This document shows, in pieces, positions 1 through 7,112 of a stretch of DNA of 8,996 nucleotides. Numbering within the stretch: the first letter of the stretch is position 1; the number at the start of each line of letters is the position of its first letter. The translations under genes were made by a program, and so were the position numbers. The notes under the pieces were generated by a model that was not told where the DNA came from, made no database searches, and saw only the letters and a list, made by a program, of their open reading frames with translations. The DNA is from Candidatus Zhuqueibacterota bacterium 4484_87 (GTDB lineage: Bacteria > Zhuqueibacterota > Zhuqueibacteria > Thermofontimicrobiales > Thermofontimicrobiaceae). The stretch is taken from the NCBI GenBank assembly GCA_002085355.1, contig NATN01000076.1, positions 1 to 8,996 of the forward strand, read 5' to 3'.

Positions 1-1991
1 TGTTAGTGACAATTCACGCAAATGAAGTGGGTAACCCGGTGCCGTTGATTTACAAAGACACTGTGCGCGTGCGAAGCGTGCTGAGAGCGGAGCTAAAGTT
101 GTCGGCAATAATTTCCTATCCCGAAGGTGCCAAAGACGGTCAGGTTACTACCGGACAACGCTATGAGATTAAGGCGGAGGTGAAAAACAACGGCGGTGCA
201 GGAGTTTATGGCGACGGATTTTTGTTCATTAATTTGGGATCAACGGGAAGTAATTTTGCTGACACAAACGAAACGGTCATCAAACCTTTTAAAATTGATT
301 CTGCGATAACCTGGAGTCTTCGGGCATCCGAGGAGCCGGTTTCCGAATCATTTTTGCAGATCGGCTACGCGGAAAATGGCGTTCCCAAGGACGAGAACAC
401 CAATGCCCGGGCTTATTACCACCCGAATAATGATCGGGTGAACATTTCCATCACAACGGTTCCCGGCGGAAATGTAGATTTGACAGCGAAAATTCAGGGG
501 CCTGCCGGAGCTGTGGACGGTGTCATTTCCACGGAACAACGGCTGACGATTTTAGCTCAAATTCATTCAACCGGGCTCAGAGATGTGGAATCCGAATTGA
601 TTTTGCCGGGTGATTTTTCCTTTGCGCCGAATGTGAACCCTGTTCAACCCGGAGAATCATCTGCGCAGTGGGAAATTGTTGCTCCGGCGGATTCTGTCTC
701 CTCTGCGGAATTAAAAATAGTCTCACGCGGAATTGATATCAACAATGATACGGTTTTAATTTATAGTGATACCGCGAGGATTAATATTACAGTTGTCAAA
801 AAGGGCTTGGTGGAAGTGGTTGCAGATATCAAATCTCCGCTGGAAGCAACAGACAGAGTTGTTTCAGTGAATCAGAATTTTGTGGTAGAGGGATATTTGA
901 TTAACCATGGTCAGGCGCAAAGTCAGGGCAATTATCAATTGGAAATAATACTTCCATCCGGATACACGACGGAAGATTCCCTGGCAAAGACAATTTCCGG
1001 AAATGGTCATGCCGAGTGGACGGTGAAGGCGCCGGATCATGAATTGTCAGCCGCAAACATCGAAGTGCGCGTTCCGCCGGGTGTCGGACCTGTGGATGAA
1101 AATTCAGGCAAAGAAATGGATTTCTGGAATGCAAACCGTTCAGCTTCATTTGCTGTGACGACATACGAAAAAACAGTGGAAGTGACTGTTTTAACCAATC
1201 AAGCGCCGAATACAATTGTCGCGGGTCAGAGCGATGTTTCAATGTTTGGGCTGCGAATTTATAACAGCGCACAGGATGCGATGTCCAATGCGGTCATTTT
1301 CAGTGGATTGGAATTGATGGTGAGCGACCGATTTGGAGAAATAGTCAATAACCCGAGTCAGGTGATTTCACGAATTATCGTGCGCGATTATTCAAATGAA
1401 GATAACGTCTTTGCCGACCTTACAACAATGGTTTCAAATTCTCTGATAAAATTAGATTTTTCCCATCCGGACACTATTCAGGCAAATGGACAGGACTCTG
1501 TAGAGGTGCTCGTTTCTGTGGCAGAGTCGCCCGAAACAGATAATTTTAAAATTGTCATTCCTGCGGATACCAGCATACGCATAATCGAAGCTATGACCGG
1601 AAATATTCCTTCGATATCCGGCATTTCAGGCAGTGGGGCGTTTTTTGTTGAGTCCGATTTCGTAGTGATTCGCGGCAATAATTTGAAGGACTCATTTGGG
1701 AATTATCCAAATCCCTTCGGCAGCAAAGAACGTCCGACAACAACGATTACCTATTATTTGAAGCAGGACACAAAAGTTGATATTAAAATTTATACACTGA
1801 TTGGTGAGCTGGTTTGGTCGCGGTCTTTCTCTGCTTCGGACCCGCAAGGCAAAAAGGGGATGCATGACGGCGATGTTGTCTGGGATGCAAAAAATGACCG
1901 CGGCAAAAAAGTGCTCAACGGCGTATATGTGGTTTATTTCAAAGCCGGATACGGCGAAACTGCAACGACAAAAGCGGCAGTGGTAAAATAA
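1..1991 (+). CDS. Exported multi-module protein with FlgD-like/T9SS-type C-terminal domain (5' partial)
   Basis: The reading frame is open to the left edge: a Leu codon precedes the GTG at position 6, so that GTG is probably an internal Val and the N-terminus (with any signal peptide) lies outside. Counting from position 6, 661 residues are visible. Three related modules, about residues 29-150, 158-264 and 268-396, each begin with a pattern like 'A-I-x-x-P-x-x-A-x-D-x-V' and continue with a strand around 'N-x-G' or 'S-T-G', as in CARDB/Ig-like folds. Residues about 397-555 form another beta-rich region. Residues about 563-661 carry 'NYPNPF', 'TTITYYL', 'VDIKIYTLIGELV', 'WDAKNDRG' and 'LNGVYVVYF', ending in 'TKAAVVK'. 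This is the FlgD-like fold seen in T9SS type A sorting domains of the FCB group. I infer an extracellular or surface protein; its ligand or enzymatic role cannot be seen. A hairpin and a terminator follow the stop codon. Confidence 0.85.
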   Translation, partial: LVTIHANEVGNPVPLIYKDTVRVRSVLRAELKLSAIISYPEGAKDGQVTTGQRYEIKAEVKNNGGAGVYGDGFLFINLGSTGSNFADTNETVIKPFKIDSAITWSLRASEEPVSESFLQIGYAENGVPKDENTNARAYYHPNNDRVNISITTVPGGNVDLTAKIQGPAGAVDGVISTEQRLTILAQIHSTGLRDVESELILPGDFSFAPNVNPVQPGESSAQWEIVAPADSVSSAELKIVSRGIDINNDTVLIYSDTARINITVVKKGLVEVVADIKSPLEATDRVVSVNQNFVVEGYLINHGQAQSQGNYQLEIILPSGYTTEDSLAKTISGNGHAEWTVKAPDHELSAANIEVRVPPGVGPVDENSGKEMDFWNANRSASFAVTTYEKTVEVTVLTNQAPNTIVAGQSDVSMFGLRIYNSAQDAMSNAVIFSGLELMVSDRFGEIVNNPSQVISRIIVRDYSNEDNVFADLTTMVSNSLIKLDFSHPDTIQANGQDSVEVLVSVAESPETDNFKIVIPADTSIRIIEAMTGNIPSISGISGSGAFFVESDFVVIRGNNLKDSFGNYPNPFGSKERPTTTITYYLKQDTKVDIKIYTLIGELVWSRSFSASDPQGKKGMHDGDVVWDAKNDRGKKVLNGVYVVYFKAGYGETATTKAAVVK

Positions 1992-2007
1992 AGGATTTAT
2001 TATCGGT

Positions 2008-2038
2008 GGTGTACTTCACTGTGGAAGTGGAGTACACC
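2008..2038 (+). other. Strong 13-bp stem-loop just after the first gene
   Basis: The left arm GGTGTACTTCACT (2008-2020) pairs with the right arm AGTGGAGTACACC (2026-2038) over 13 base pairs, with one G-U wobble and a 5-nt loop (GTGGA). It begins 17 nt after the stop codon of the upstream gene. No T-run follows, so by itself it is not a classical intrinsic terminator. It may act as an mRNA 3'-end stabilising hairpin, as part of a tandem terminator with the next stem, or as a dispersed palindromic repeat. Its function is inferred only from its position. Confidence 0.7.
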
Positions 2039-2063
2039 TCTCAAGAATTCATCGCTTAAGTTA

Positions 2064-2099
2064 AGTCTCAGTAAAAAATTGCTGGGATTTTTTTATTTT
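2064..2099 (+). terminator. Probable rho-independent terminator
   Basis: The segment AGTCTCAG (2064-2071) can pair with CTGGGATT (2082-2089) to give an 8-bp stem with two G-U wobbles. The loop is A-rich, and the stem runs into a T-rich tail (seven T, one A, four T at 2088-2099). Stem plus U-tract about 75 nt after the stop fits termination of the upstream gene. The stem is only moderately stable, so efficiency is uncertain. Confidence 0.6.
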
Positions 2100-2145
2100 G
2101 ACAAGTGAAACTAACTGACAAAAAAACATGTATAAAATAAAAAGT

Positions 2146-2174
2146 TTGACAAACGGTATTCTCTGTGTTAGAAA
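2146..2174 (+). promoter_or_regulatory. Candidate sigma70-type promoter for the VWA gene and downstream genes
   Basis: A perfect TTGACA (2146-2151) is followed after 17 nt by TAGAAA (2169-2174), which matches four of six positions of TATAAT. The predicted start near 2181 would give a leader of roughly 50 nt before the ATG at 2230. A second TTGACA at 2098-2103 and a TATAAA at 2131-2136 are nearby, but their mutual spacing (27 nt) does not suit. Promoter consensus in FCB bacteria can differ, so this is a weak prediction. Confidence 0.35.
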
Positions 2175-2179
2175 GGAGA

Positions 2180-2194
2180 GTACATCTTCTGTAC
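2180..2194 (+). repeat. Small inverted repeat in the leader of the VWA gene
   Basis: GTACA (2180-2184) and TGTAC (2190-2194) form a perfect 5-bp inverted repeat around a 5-nt spacer. It sits at the predicted transcription start. It could be a regulator half-site pair or a tiny leader hairpin, but at this length it could also be chance. The same GTACAC/GTGTAC core occurs in both arms of the hairpin at 2008-2038. Confidence 0.25.
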
Positions 2195-2229
2195 CCACAC
2201 TAAAAATGAAAATCTAACTAAGGAAGCGG

Positions 2230-4371
2230 ATGACATTTCTCAATCCATTTGTTTTGTTTGGTTTATTTGCAGCGGCAATTCCAATCATTATCCATTTTTT
2301 GACTCGCCAGAAAGCAAAAGAAATTCCTTTCAGCAGCTTGCGTTTTCTGAAATTGCTTGAAAATCAACAAATTCGTCGCTTGCGCTGGAAGCAAATTTTA
2401 TTGCTCATCATTCGTACGATGATTATTTTGTTTATCGTGCTTGCTTTTGCGAGACCCACTTTGAAAAGCAAAAATTTTTGGGGCGTCGGCTCCAAAGCGA
2501 ATACTGCTGCTGTGCTAATTTTAGACAACAGCATGAGCATGAGCGTTGAAGAAAACGGAATATTGCTGTTTGATAGGGCAAAACAGATTTTTTTTGATTT
2601 GGACGAAATTTTTTCCGCAGGGGATGAAATTTATGGGATTTCACCAATACCAGGCGCTCCGCTTATTTTTGAAGGTCCGCGATACAATTTTAGCACAGTA
2701 AAGAAAATTGTTCAAAAAATGGTCGTCTCCCAGCAGGAAACAGATTTTATTCCCGCTATTCTGGAGGCAAAAAAAATTCTATCGGATGCCCACCCGGCGA
2801 ACAAAGAAATTTATTTAATTTCCGATTTACAGACCTTTGGCTGGCGGGATACAGCGAAAATAACCTTGCCGTTATTGCCTGAAAATACTCAGAAAAAAAC
2901 AAATCTCATTGTGCTTCCTGTACAAAAGAAACGAGTAAGCAATTTGTCGATTGCAAAAATTTCCATTGCTAACCAAATTATTGAAAAGGGAAAGGTAATG
3001 GAAATAAGTGCTGTTGTAAAAAATACTGGCAGTGAACGCGCAAAAAATCGATTGCTGCAAATTTTCCTTGATGGCAAACGGGTGGGACAAGCGACAATTT
3101 CATTAGACGCCGGAGATTTGAAAACGGTGAATTTTAAAATTGTACCGGAAAAAGTCGGTTTTGCCACCGGGTCTGTCTTGCTTGAAGATGACGATGTGTT
3201 TGCCGATAACAGAGCATATTTTACATTTGTAACGCCGGAACAGGTGAGAGTTGTTTTTATCGCGCCGAGTGAAAACGATGTGCGTTTTCTCAAACTGGCG
3301 TTGAGCCCGACGTCTGAATCGCAATCGAGAATTAAGACCACTTATCTTTCGCCGCAGCAGGTTACTTTTAATGCAATGAAAAATTTTGATGTAATTATTT
3401 TAGCAAATATCCGGCGAGCAGATAGGAATTTGCTCAATGCGGTAAAAAGTCATTTACAGAACGGAAAAGGGGTGATTTTGTTTCCCGGTAGCGACATGGA
3501 TTTGCGACAATTTAACGATAATTTTAACCGCGAACTCTCTTTGCCGGAATTTACCGAAACCGAAGGAAAGTTGGGGCGGAAAGATTTTTTTATCAGTCTG
3601 GGAAAATTTGACGCTGATCATCCGATTTTTGCCGGAGTTTTTGAGAAAAAAAAACCGACTTTTTTATCACCGGCGTTCAATTTTTTGGTAAAATTTCGCT
3701 TACAGCCGCAACACAACGTAATAATGAATTTCAGCAATGGCGATCCCTTTTTAGTTGAAAGCCGGTTCGAGAGCGGAAAGTTTTTACTTTTTGCTTCTGC
3801 TGCAGATCCCGGCTGGTCAGACCTGTTTTTAAAAGGTATTTTTGTACCGCTCATGCACAGGGCTGTGATGTATGCGGCAAATACTACCCGTGAAGATGGA
3901 AAGCAGTTATTTGTTGGAGACAGAATCTCTGCTTCGATTGCAAACGTGAGCAATTTTTCAGATTTGGAAATGGAAACCCCAGATGGTACGCGAAAGAAAG
4001 TGATTCCCGTGATTGATAACGGCGCTTTGAAAGTTCGTTTTTCGGAAACAAATGGGGCCGGCATCTATCGTCTGTACCAAAAAGATAATTTGCTTGCGGT
4101 TTGGGCGGTGAATTGCAATCCGGAGGAGTCAGAGTTTAATTATTTTTCAGAAAGTCAATTGAAAAAAACTATCGGCACAGCAGAGATGATGAGCACGGAC
4201 GATGTAAGTTTTCTGGCAGAAAAAATCAGAGCTGTTCGTTATGGAAGAGAATTGTGGAAATTGTTCGCTGCTGTAGCATTCATTTTATTGCTGATTGAGA
4301 TGTGGCTTTCGCGTGAAAGCGAAGCCCCGGAAGAAAAAACAAAAGGTGCTATTTTTGAGAGAAACAGATAG
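2230..4371 (+). CDS. BatA-domain / VWA membrane protein with CARDB-like and GATase-like regions
   Basis: A 713-residue envelope protein. Residues 1-78 match the BatA N-terminal (aerotolerance-type) domain: a start like 'FLNPFVLFGL', a first membrane segment about 6-23, 'IPFSSLRFL', and a second membrane segment about 55-75. A von Willebrand A domain follows (about 93-230) with an intact MIDAS motif DNSMS (D99, S101, S103), a Thr in 'ETDF' (T171) and 'ISD' (D199), so metal-dependent ligand binding is likely. Residues about 238-330 look like a CARDB/Ig-like domain ('VVKNTGSERA'). Residues about 337-550 resemble the class I glutamine amidotransferase-like fold of large BatA relatives, including 'GKGVILFPGSD' and 'FVPLMHRAVMY'. 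A last membrane segment lies about 677-693, with a charged cytoplasmic tail. The middle is therefore expected in the periplasm. AAGGAAG just upstream supports the ATG. Known Bat genes usually sit beside moxR, DUF58 and other bat genes; none is visible here. The exact role is unknown. Confidence 0.88.
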   Translation: MTFLNPFVLFGLFAAAIPIIIHFLTRQKAKEIPFSSLRFLKLLENQQIRRLRWKQILLLIIRTMIILFIVLAFARPTLKSKNFWGVGSKANTAAVLILDNSMSMSVEENGILLFDRAKQIFFDLDEIFSAGDEIYGISPIPGAPLIFEGPRYNFSTVKKIVQKMVVSQQETDFIPAILEAKKILSDAHPANKEIYLISDLQTFGWRDTAKITLPLLPENTQKKTNLIVLPVQKKRVSNLSIAKISIANQIIEKGKVMEISAVVKNTGSERAKNRLLQIFLDGKRVGQATISLDAGDLKTVNFKIVPEKVGFATGSVLLEDDDVFADNRAYFTFVTPEQVRVVFIAPSENDVRFLKLALSPTSESQSRIKTTYLSPQQVTFNAMKNFDVIILANIRRADRNLLNAVKSHLQNGKGVILFPGSDMDLRQFNDNFNRELSLPEFTETEGKLGRKDFFISLGKFDADHPIFAGVFEKKKPTFLSPAFNFLVKFRLQPQHNVIMNFSNGDPFLVESRFESGKFLLFASAADPGWSDLFLKGIFVPLMHRAVMYAANTTREDGKQLFVGDRISASIANVSNFSDLEMETPDGTRKKVIPVIDNGALKVRFSETNGAGIYRLYQKDNLLAVWAVNCNPEESEFNYFSESQLKKTIGTAEMMSTDDVSFLAEKIRAVRYGRELWKLFAAVAFILLLIEMWLSRESEAPEEKTKGAIFERNR
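4342..4348 (+). promoter_or_regulatory. Shine-Dalgarno-like site that decides the hflX start
   Basis: AAAGGTG lies 6 nt before a TTG codon at 4355 and inside the end of the upstream VWA gene. The in-frame alternatives are less well supported: GTG at 4346 has only GGAAGA 11 nt upstream, and ATG at 4295 has no clear site and would extend the overlap to 77 nt. Confidence 0.4.
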
Positions 4372-5629
4372 AGAAAAAGCGATCATTGTCGGCGTTATCC
4401 ACTCGCAGCAAGGCAGGGAGTTGCTTGTCGAATATTTGGATGAACTGGAGTTGCTGCTCGATACAGCGGGCGCTGATGTGGTCAGGAGAATGGTTCAGGA
4501 ACGAAAAAGTTTTGACTCGGCGTATTTGGTCGGAAAAGGTTTTGCAATGCAGATCAAAGAGGCTGTGGAATCGGAAGACGCGGATATGGTCGTTTTTGAC
4601 GATGATCTAACGCCGGCTCAGGTGAGAAATTTTGAACAACTGTGCAAAACGAAAATAATGGACCGCAGTGGAATTATTCTGGACATCTTTGCCAGACGCG
4701 CAAGAACCAGAGAGGCGAAAACACAGGTTGAATTGGCGCAATTGCAATATTTTTTGCCCAGATTAACAAGAATGTGGACGCATTTATCGCGTCAGTCCGG
4801 CGGCGCCGGAATCGGTTTGCGCGGGCCCGGCGAGAAGCAGCTTGAAGTGGATAGGCGTATTGTTCGAAAAAGAATCACAACCCTGCGCCGGGAATTGGAA
4901 AAAATTTCCAGACAGCGGGAAATCCGCCGATCACGACGGAAAGACTTGTTCAATGTCGCGCTATTGGGATACACTAACGTCGGCAAGAGCACGCTAATGA
5001 ATGCGTTGACGCAATCTGATATTTTTGTGGAAGATCGGCTTTTCGCCACGTTGGATTCCACTGTCCGGCAGATGCCGCATTCGGGACAGGAAAATATTCT
5101 TCTTATTGACACTGTCGGTTTTGTGCGTAAGTTGCCGCATCATCTGGTTGCTTCTTTTAAAAGCACACTGGAAGAAACCCGTGACGCAGATTTGCTCATT
5201 CATGTCGTAGATGCCAGCCATCCCTATTTTAGAGATCAGATGAAAGTTATCCGCAATGTGATGCGTGATTTGAAATTAGATGATATACCTTCGCTGCTTG
5301 TCTTCAATAAAATCGATAAAATCGAAAATAAGGAATTTCTGGGAGAACTGAAACGGGAATTTGAGCCATGTTTTCTTGTTTCTGCCCAACGCCAGATTTT
5401 TATTGACCAATTGAAAGAAGAAGTAATCAATCAGGCGCGCGCCCAGAGTATAAAAGCACGAGTGAAAATTTCCCTTTCGGAGCAGAAGAAACTTTCTTCG
5501 GTTTATGAGTGGGCAAAGATTTTACAGAAGAAATATGAAGGCGGATTTGTTATTTTGGATATCGAATTTCCTGTGGCGAACAAACGCTGGTATTATCAAT
5601 TGATAGAATCCCCGGATTCTGTTGCTTGA
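4355..5629 (+). CDS. hflX: Ribosome-associated GTPase HflX
   Basis: A translation-factor-class GTPase that in known members binds the ribosomal 50S subunit and splits or rescues stalled ribosomes under stress, in the cytoplasm. Numbering from the TTG at 4355 (424 residues, close to E. coli HflX at 426), the N-terminal HflX domain spans about 8-150, with 'YLVGKGFA', 'DDLTPAQ' and 'DRSGIILDIFARRARTREAK'. The family signature 'GIGLRGPGEKQLEVDRR' follows at about 152-168; it has Lys where a Thr is common in GPGETQ. A coiled, basic linker leads to the G domain: Walker A 'GYTNVGKS' (205-212), 'ATLD' (switch I), 'DTVGF' (252-256), 'NKID' (318-321) and 'SAQ' (343-345). All GTP-binding motifs are intact. 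The start is uncertain: GTG at 4346 or ATG at 4295 are alternatives. In every case it overlaps the end of the VWA gene in another frame, which suggests translational coupling. Confidence 0.95.
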   Translation: MRETDREKAIIVGVIHSQQGRELLVEYLDELELLLDTAGADVVRRMVQERKSFDSAYLVGKGFAMQIKEAVESEDADMVVFDDDLTPAQVRNFEQLCKTKIMDRSGIILDIFARRARTREAKTQVELAQLQYFLPRLTRMWTHLSRQSGGAGIGLRGPGEKQLEVDRRIVRKRITTLRRELEKISRQREIRRSRRKDLFNVALLGYTNVGKSTLMNALTQSDIFVEDRLFATLDSTVRQMPHSGQENILLIDTVGFVRKLPHHLVASFKSTLEETRDADLLIHVVDASHPYFRDQMKVIRNVMRDLKLDDIPSLLVFNKIDKIENKEFLGELKREFEPCFLVSAQRQIFIDQLKEEVINQARAQSIKARVKISLSEQKKLSSVYEWAKILQKKYEGGFVILDIEFPVANKRWYYQLIESPDSVA

Positions 5630-5653
5630 CAGCTAAACCTGACGAGAAACCTC

Positions 5654-7021
5654 ATGCGAATTTTAATCATTGATGATGAACCAAATATCGGAAAAACGCT
5701 TGCCGGATTTTTATCCGATTTAGGACATGAAACAGCAACTTGTTTTGAAGGAAAATCCGGTCTGCAAAAGGCGCTCGATGAAAATTTTGATTTAATTTTT
5801 CTGGATGTAAAGTTGCCGGACATCAATGGCTTGGAGATTTTGCAGCAGGTGAAAGCTGCCAGGCCCAGCCTGTCGATAATCATGATCAGCGGAGAGGCGG
5901 ATTTGCAAACCGCTGTTAAGGCGACCAAGCTGGGGGCATACAATTTTTTGGAAAAACCATTGAACCCGGATCGGCTGACTCTGGAAGTGAAGAATCTCGA
6001 CCGGCAACAAAAGATGATGCGCGAATTTTCCGATTTGAAGAAATTGGTGGAATCGGAATATCAACTGATCGGAAAATCGCCGGCGATGGCGAAAGTGCGG
6101 CAGGAAATAGAGCGTGCAGCGCCGTCTGATGGGCGAATATTAATTTTTGGGGAAAATGGAACCGGAAAAGAGCTCGTTGCCCGGGAAATTCACCAGCGCA
6201 GCCAGCGTCGCAATGGGCCATTTGTTAAAGTAAATTGTGCCGCGATTCCCAAAGATTTGATCGAAAGTGAGCTCTTTGGCCATGAAAAAGGCGCGTTTAC
6301 CGGCGCCATTCGTCGAAAAAGCGGACTTTTCGAGGAAGCGAATGGTGGGACATTGCTTTTGGATGAGGTCGGGGATTTATCCCTGGAATCGCAGGCGAAA
6401 TTATTGCGCGTTCTTCAAGAGAATGAATTCAACCGCGTTGGCGGTACCGCCCCGGTTAAATTTAATGCGAGGATTATTTCCGCTACAAATAAAAATCTAC
6501 CTGAAGAAATCAGTCGTGGGAACTTCCGTGAAGATTTATTTTTCCGGCTCAATGTGATTCCCATTCAGGTGCCGCCTTTGCGTGAAAGAAAAGAAGACAT
6601 CACGCTTCTCATCCGGCATTTTATCCGTAATTACAGTCTCAAAAATGGAAAAAAGCAAAAAATGATTTCTCCGGATGCACTGTCGCTTTTTTTTGAATAT
6701 GACTGGCCCGGTAATGTTCGCGAGCTGAAAAATTTTATTGAGCGGCTGGTGATCATGATAGATGGCGACGAAATTTTACCTGACCATGTGCAGGCATTTT
6801 TCCCCGATGTTTCTCTAAGGCAAACGACAAAAAATGATTTTTCGCATTATTTGTCAAATGATGAAATGTCCTTGAAGGACAAGTTACGTGAATTTGAAAA
6901 AGAACTTTTGTTGAGGGAGTTTGAAAAAACAGCGGGAAATATTTCCCGGATGGCAGCGAATTTGAAAACTGATCGTCCCAATCTGCATCGCAAGCTGAAA
7001 AAATATGGAATTAAAAAGTGA
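5654..7021 (+). CDS. NtrC/AtoC-type sigma54-dependent response regulator
   Basis: A 455-residue transcription activator with the three standard domains. The receiver (about 1-118) has the acidic pair D7-D8, phospho-acceptor D51 in 'FLDVKLPD', S79 in 'MISGEAD' and K101 in 'LEKPL', so it should be phosphorylatable. The AAA+ sigma54-interaction domain (about 138-365) has Walker A 'GENGTGKE' (166-173), the sigma54-contact loop 'GAFTGA' (213-218), Walker B 'LLLDEVGD' (234-241), the arginine-finger region 'FREDLFFRLN' (291-300) and sensor II 'WPGNVREL' (351-358). The C-terminus (about 405-455) ends in a Fis-type helix-turn-helix, with 'GNISRMAANLKTDRPNLHRKLKK' split across its helices. No histidine kinase lies within the window, so the partner is unknown. 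The gene starts 24 nt after hflX with only a weak Shine-Dalgarno match (GAGAAA), and is probably co-transcribed with it. Confidence 0.95.
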   Translation: MRILIIDDEPNIGKTLAGFLSDLGHETATCFEGKSGLQKALDENFDLIFLDVKLPDINGLEILQQVKAARPSLSIIMISGEADLQTAVKATKLGAYNFLEKPLNPDRLTLEVKNLDRQQKMMREFSDLKKLVESEYQLIGKSPAMAKVRQEIERAAPSDGRILIFGENGTGKELVAREIHQRSQRRNGPFVKVNCAAIPKDLIESELFGHEKGAFTGAIRRKSGLFEEANGGTLLLDEVGDLSLESQAKLLRVLQENEFNRVGGTAPVKFNARIISATNKNLPEEISRGNFREDLFFRLNVIPIQVPPLRERKEDITLLIRHFIRNYSLKNGKKQKMISPDALSLFFEYDWPGNVRELKNFIERLVIMIDGDEILPDHVQAFFPDVSLRQTTKNDFSHYLSNDEMSLKDKLREFEKELLLREFEKTAGNISRMAANLKTDRPNLHRKLKKYGIKK

Positions 7022-7112
7022 ATGAAAGAATAAATAGGTTTAACAATCAAGAGCGAGCTTTGCATGAATCTGCGTTTCGGTGGCAGAGTAATTTTCAATC
7101 GAGGATAAAAAA

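Noticed and set aside
889..1272. Minus-strand open frames inside the large + strand genes (for example 901-1272, 2889-3341, 3618-4064)
   Set aside because: They are antisense to well-supported genes, have low-complexity or unnatural composition, and show no recognisable domains or ribosome binding sites.
2172..2180. Strong Shine-Dalgarno-like AAAGGAGAG in the gap
   Set aside because: No ATG, GTG or TTG start follows at a usable distance with an extended open frame. The real start at 2230 has its own site.
2128..2217. Short frame of 29 codons starting with ATG in the gap before the VWA gene
   Set aside because: It has no ribosome binding site, would overlap the predicted promoter, and has no recognisable sequence. 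It is most likely chance in AT-rich DNA.
5626..5654. TTGACA overlapping the hflX stop, as a possible promoter for the response regulator
   Set aside because: No -10-like hexamer lies 16-18 nt downstream; the expected position reads ACCTCA.
7080..7098. TGGCAGAGTAATTTTCA upstream of the propeller gene as a sigma54 (-24/-12) promoter that the adjacent activator could use
   Set aside because: The -24-like TGGCA is present, but the essential GC of the -12 element is missing at the required spacing (TT instead).
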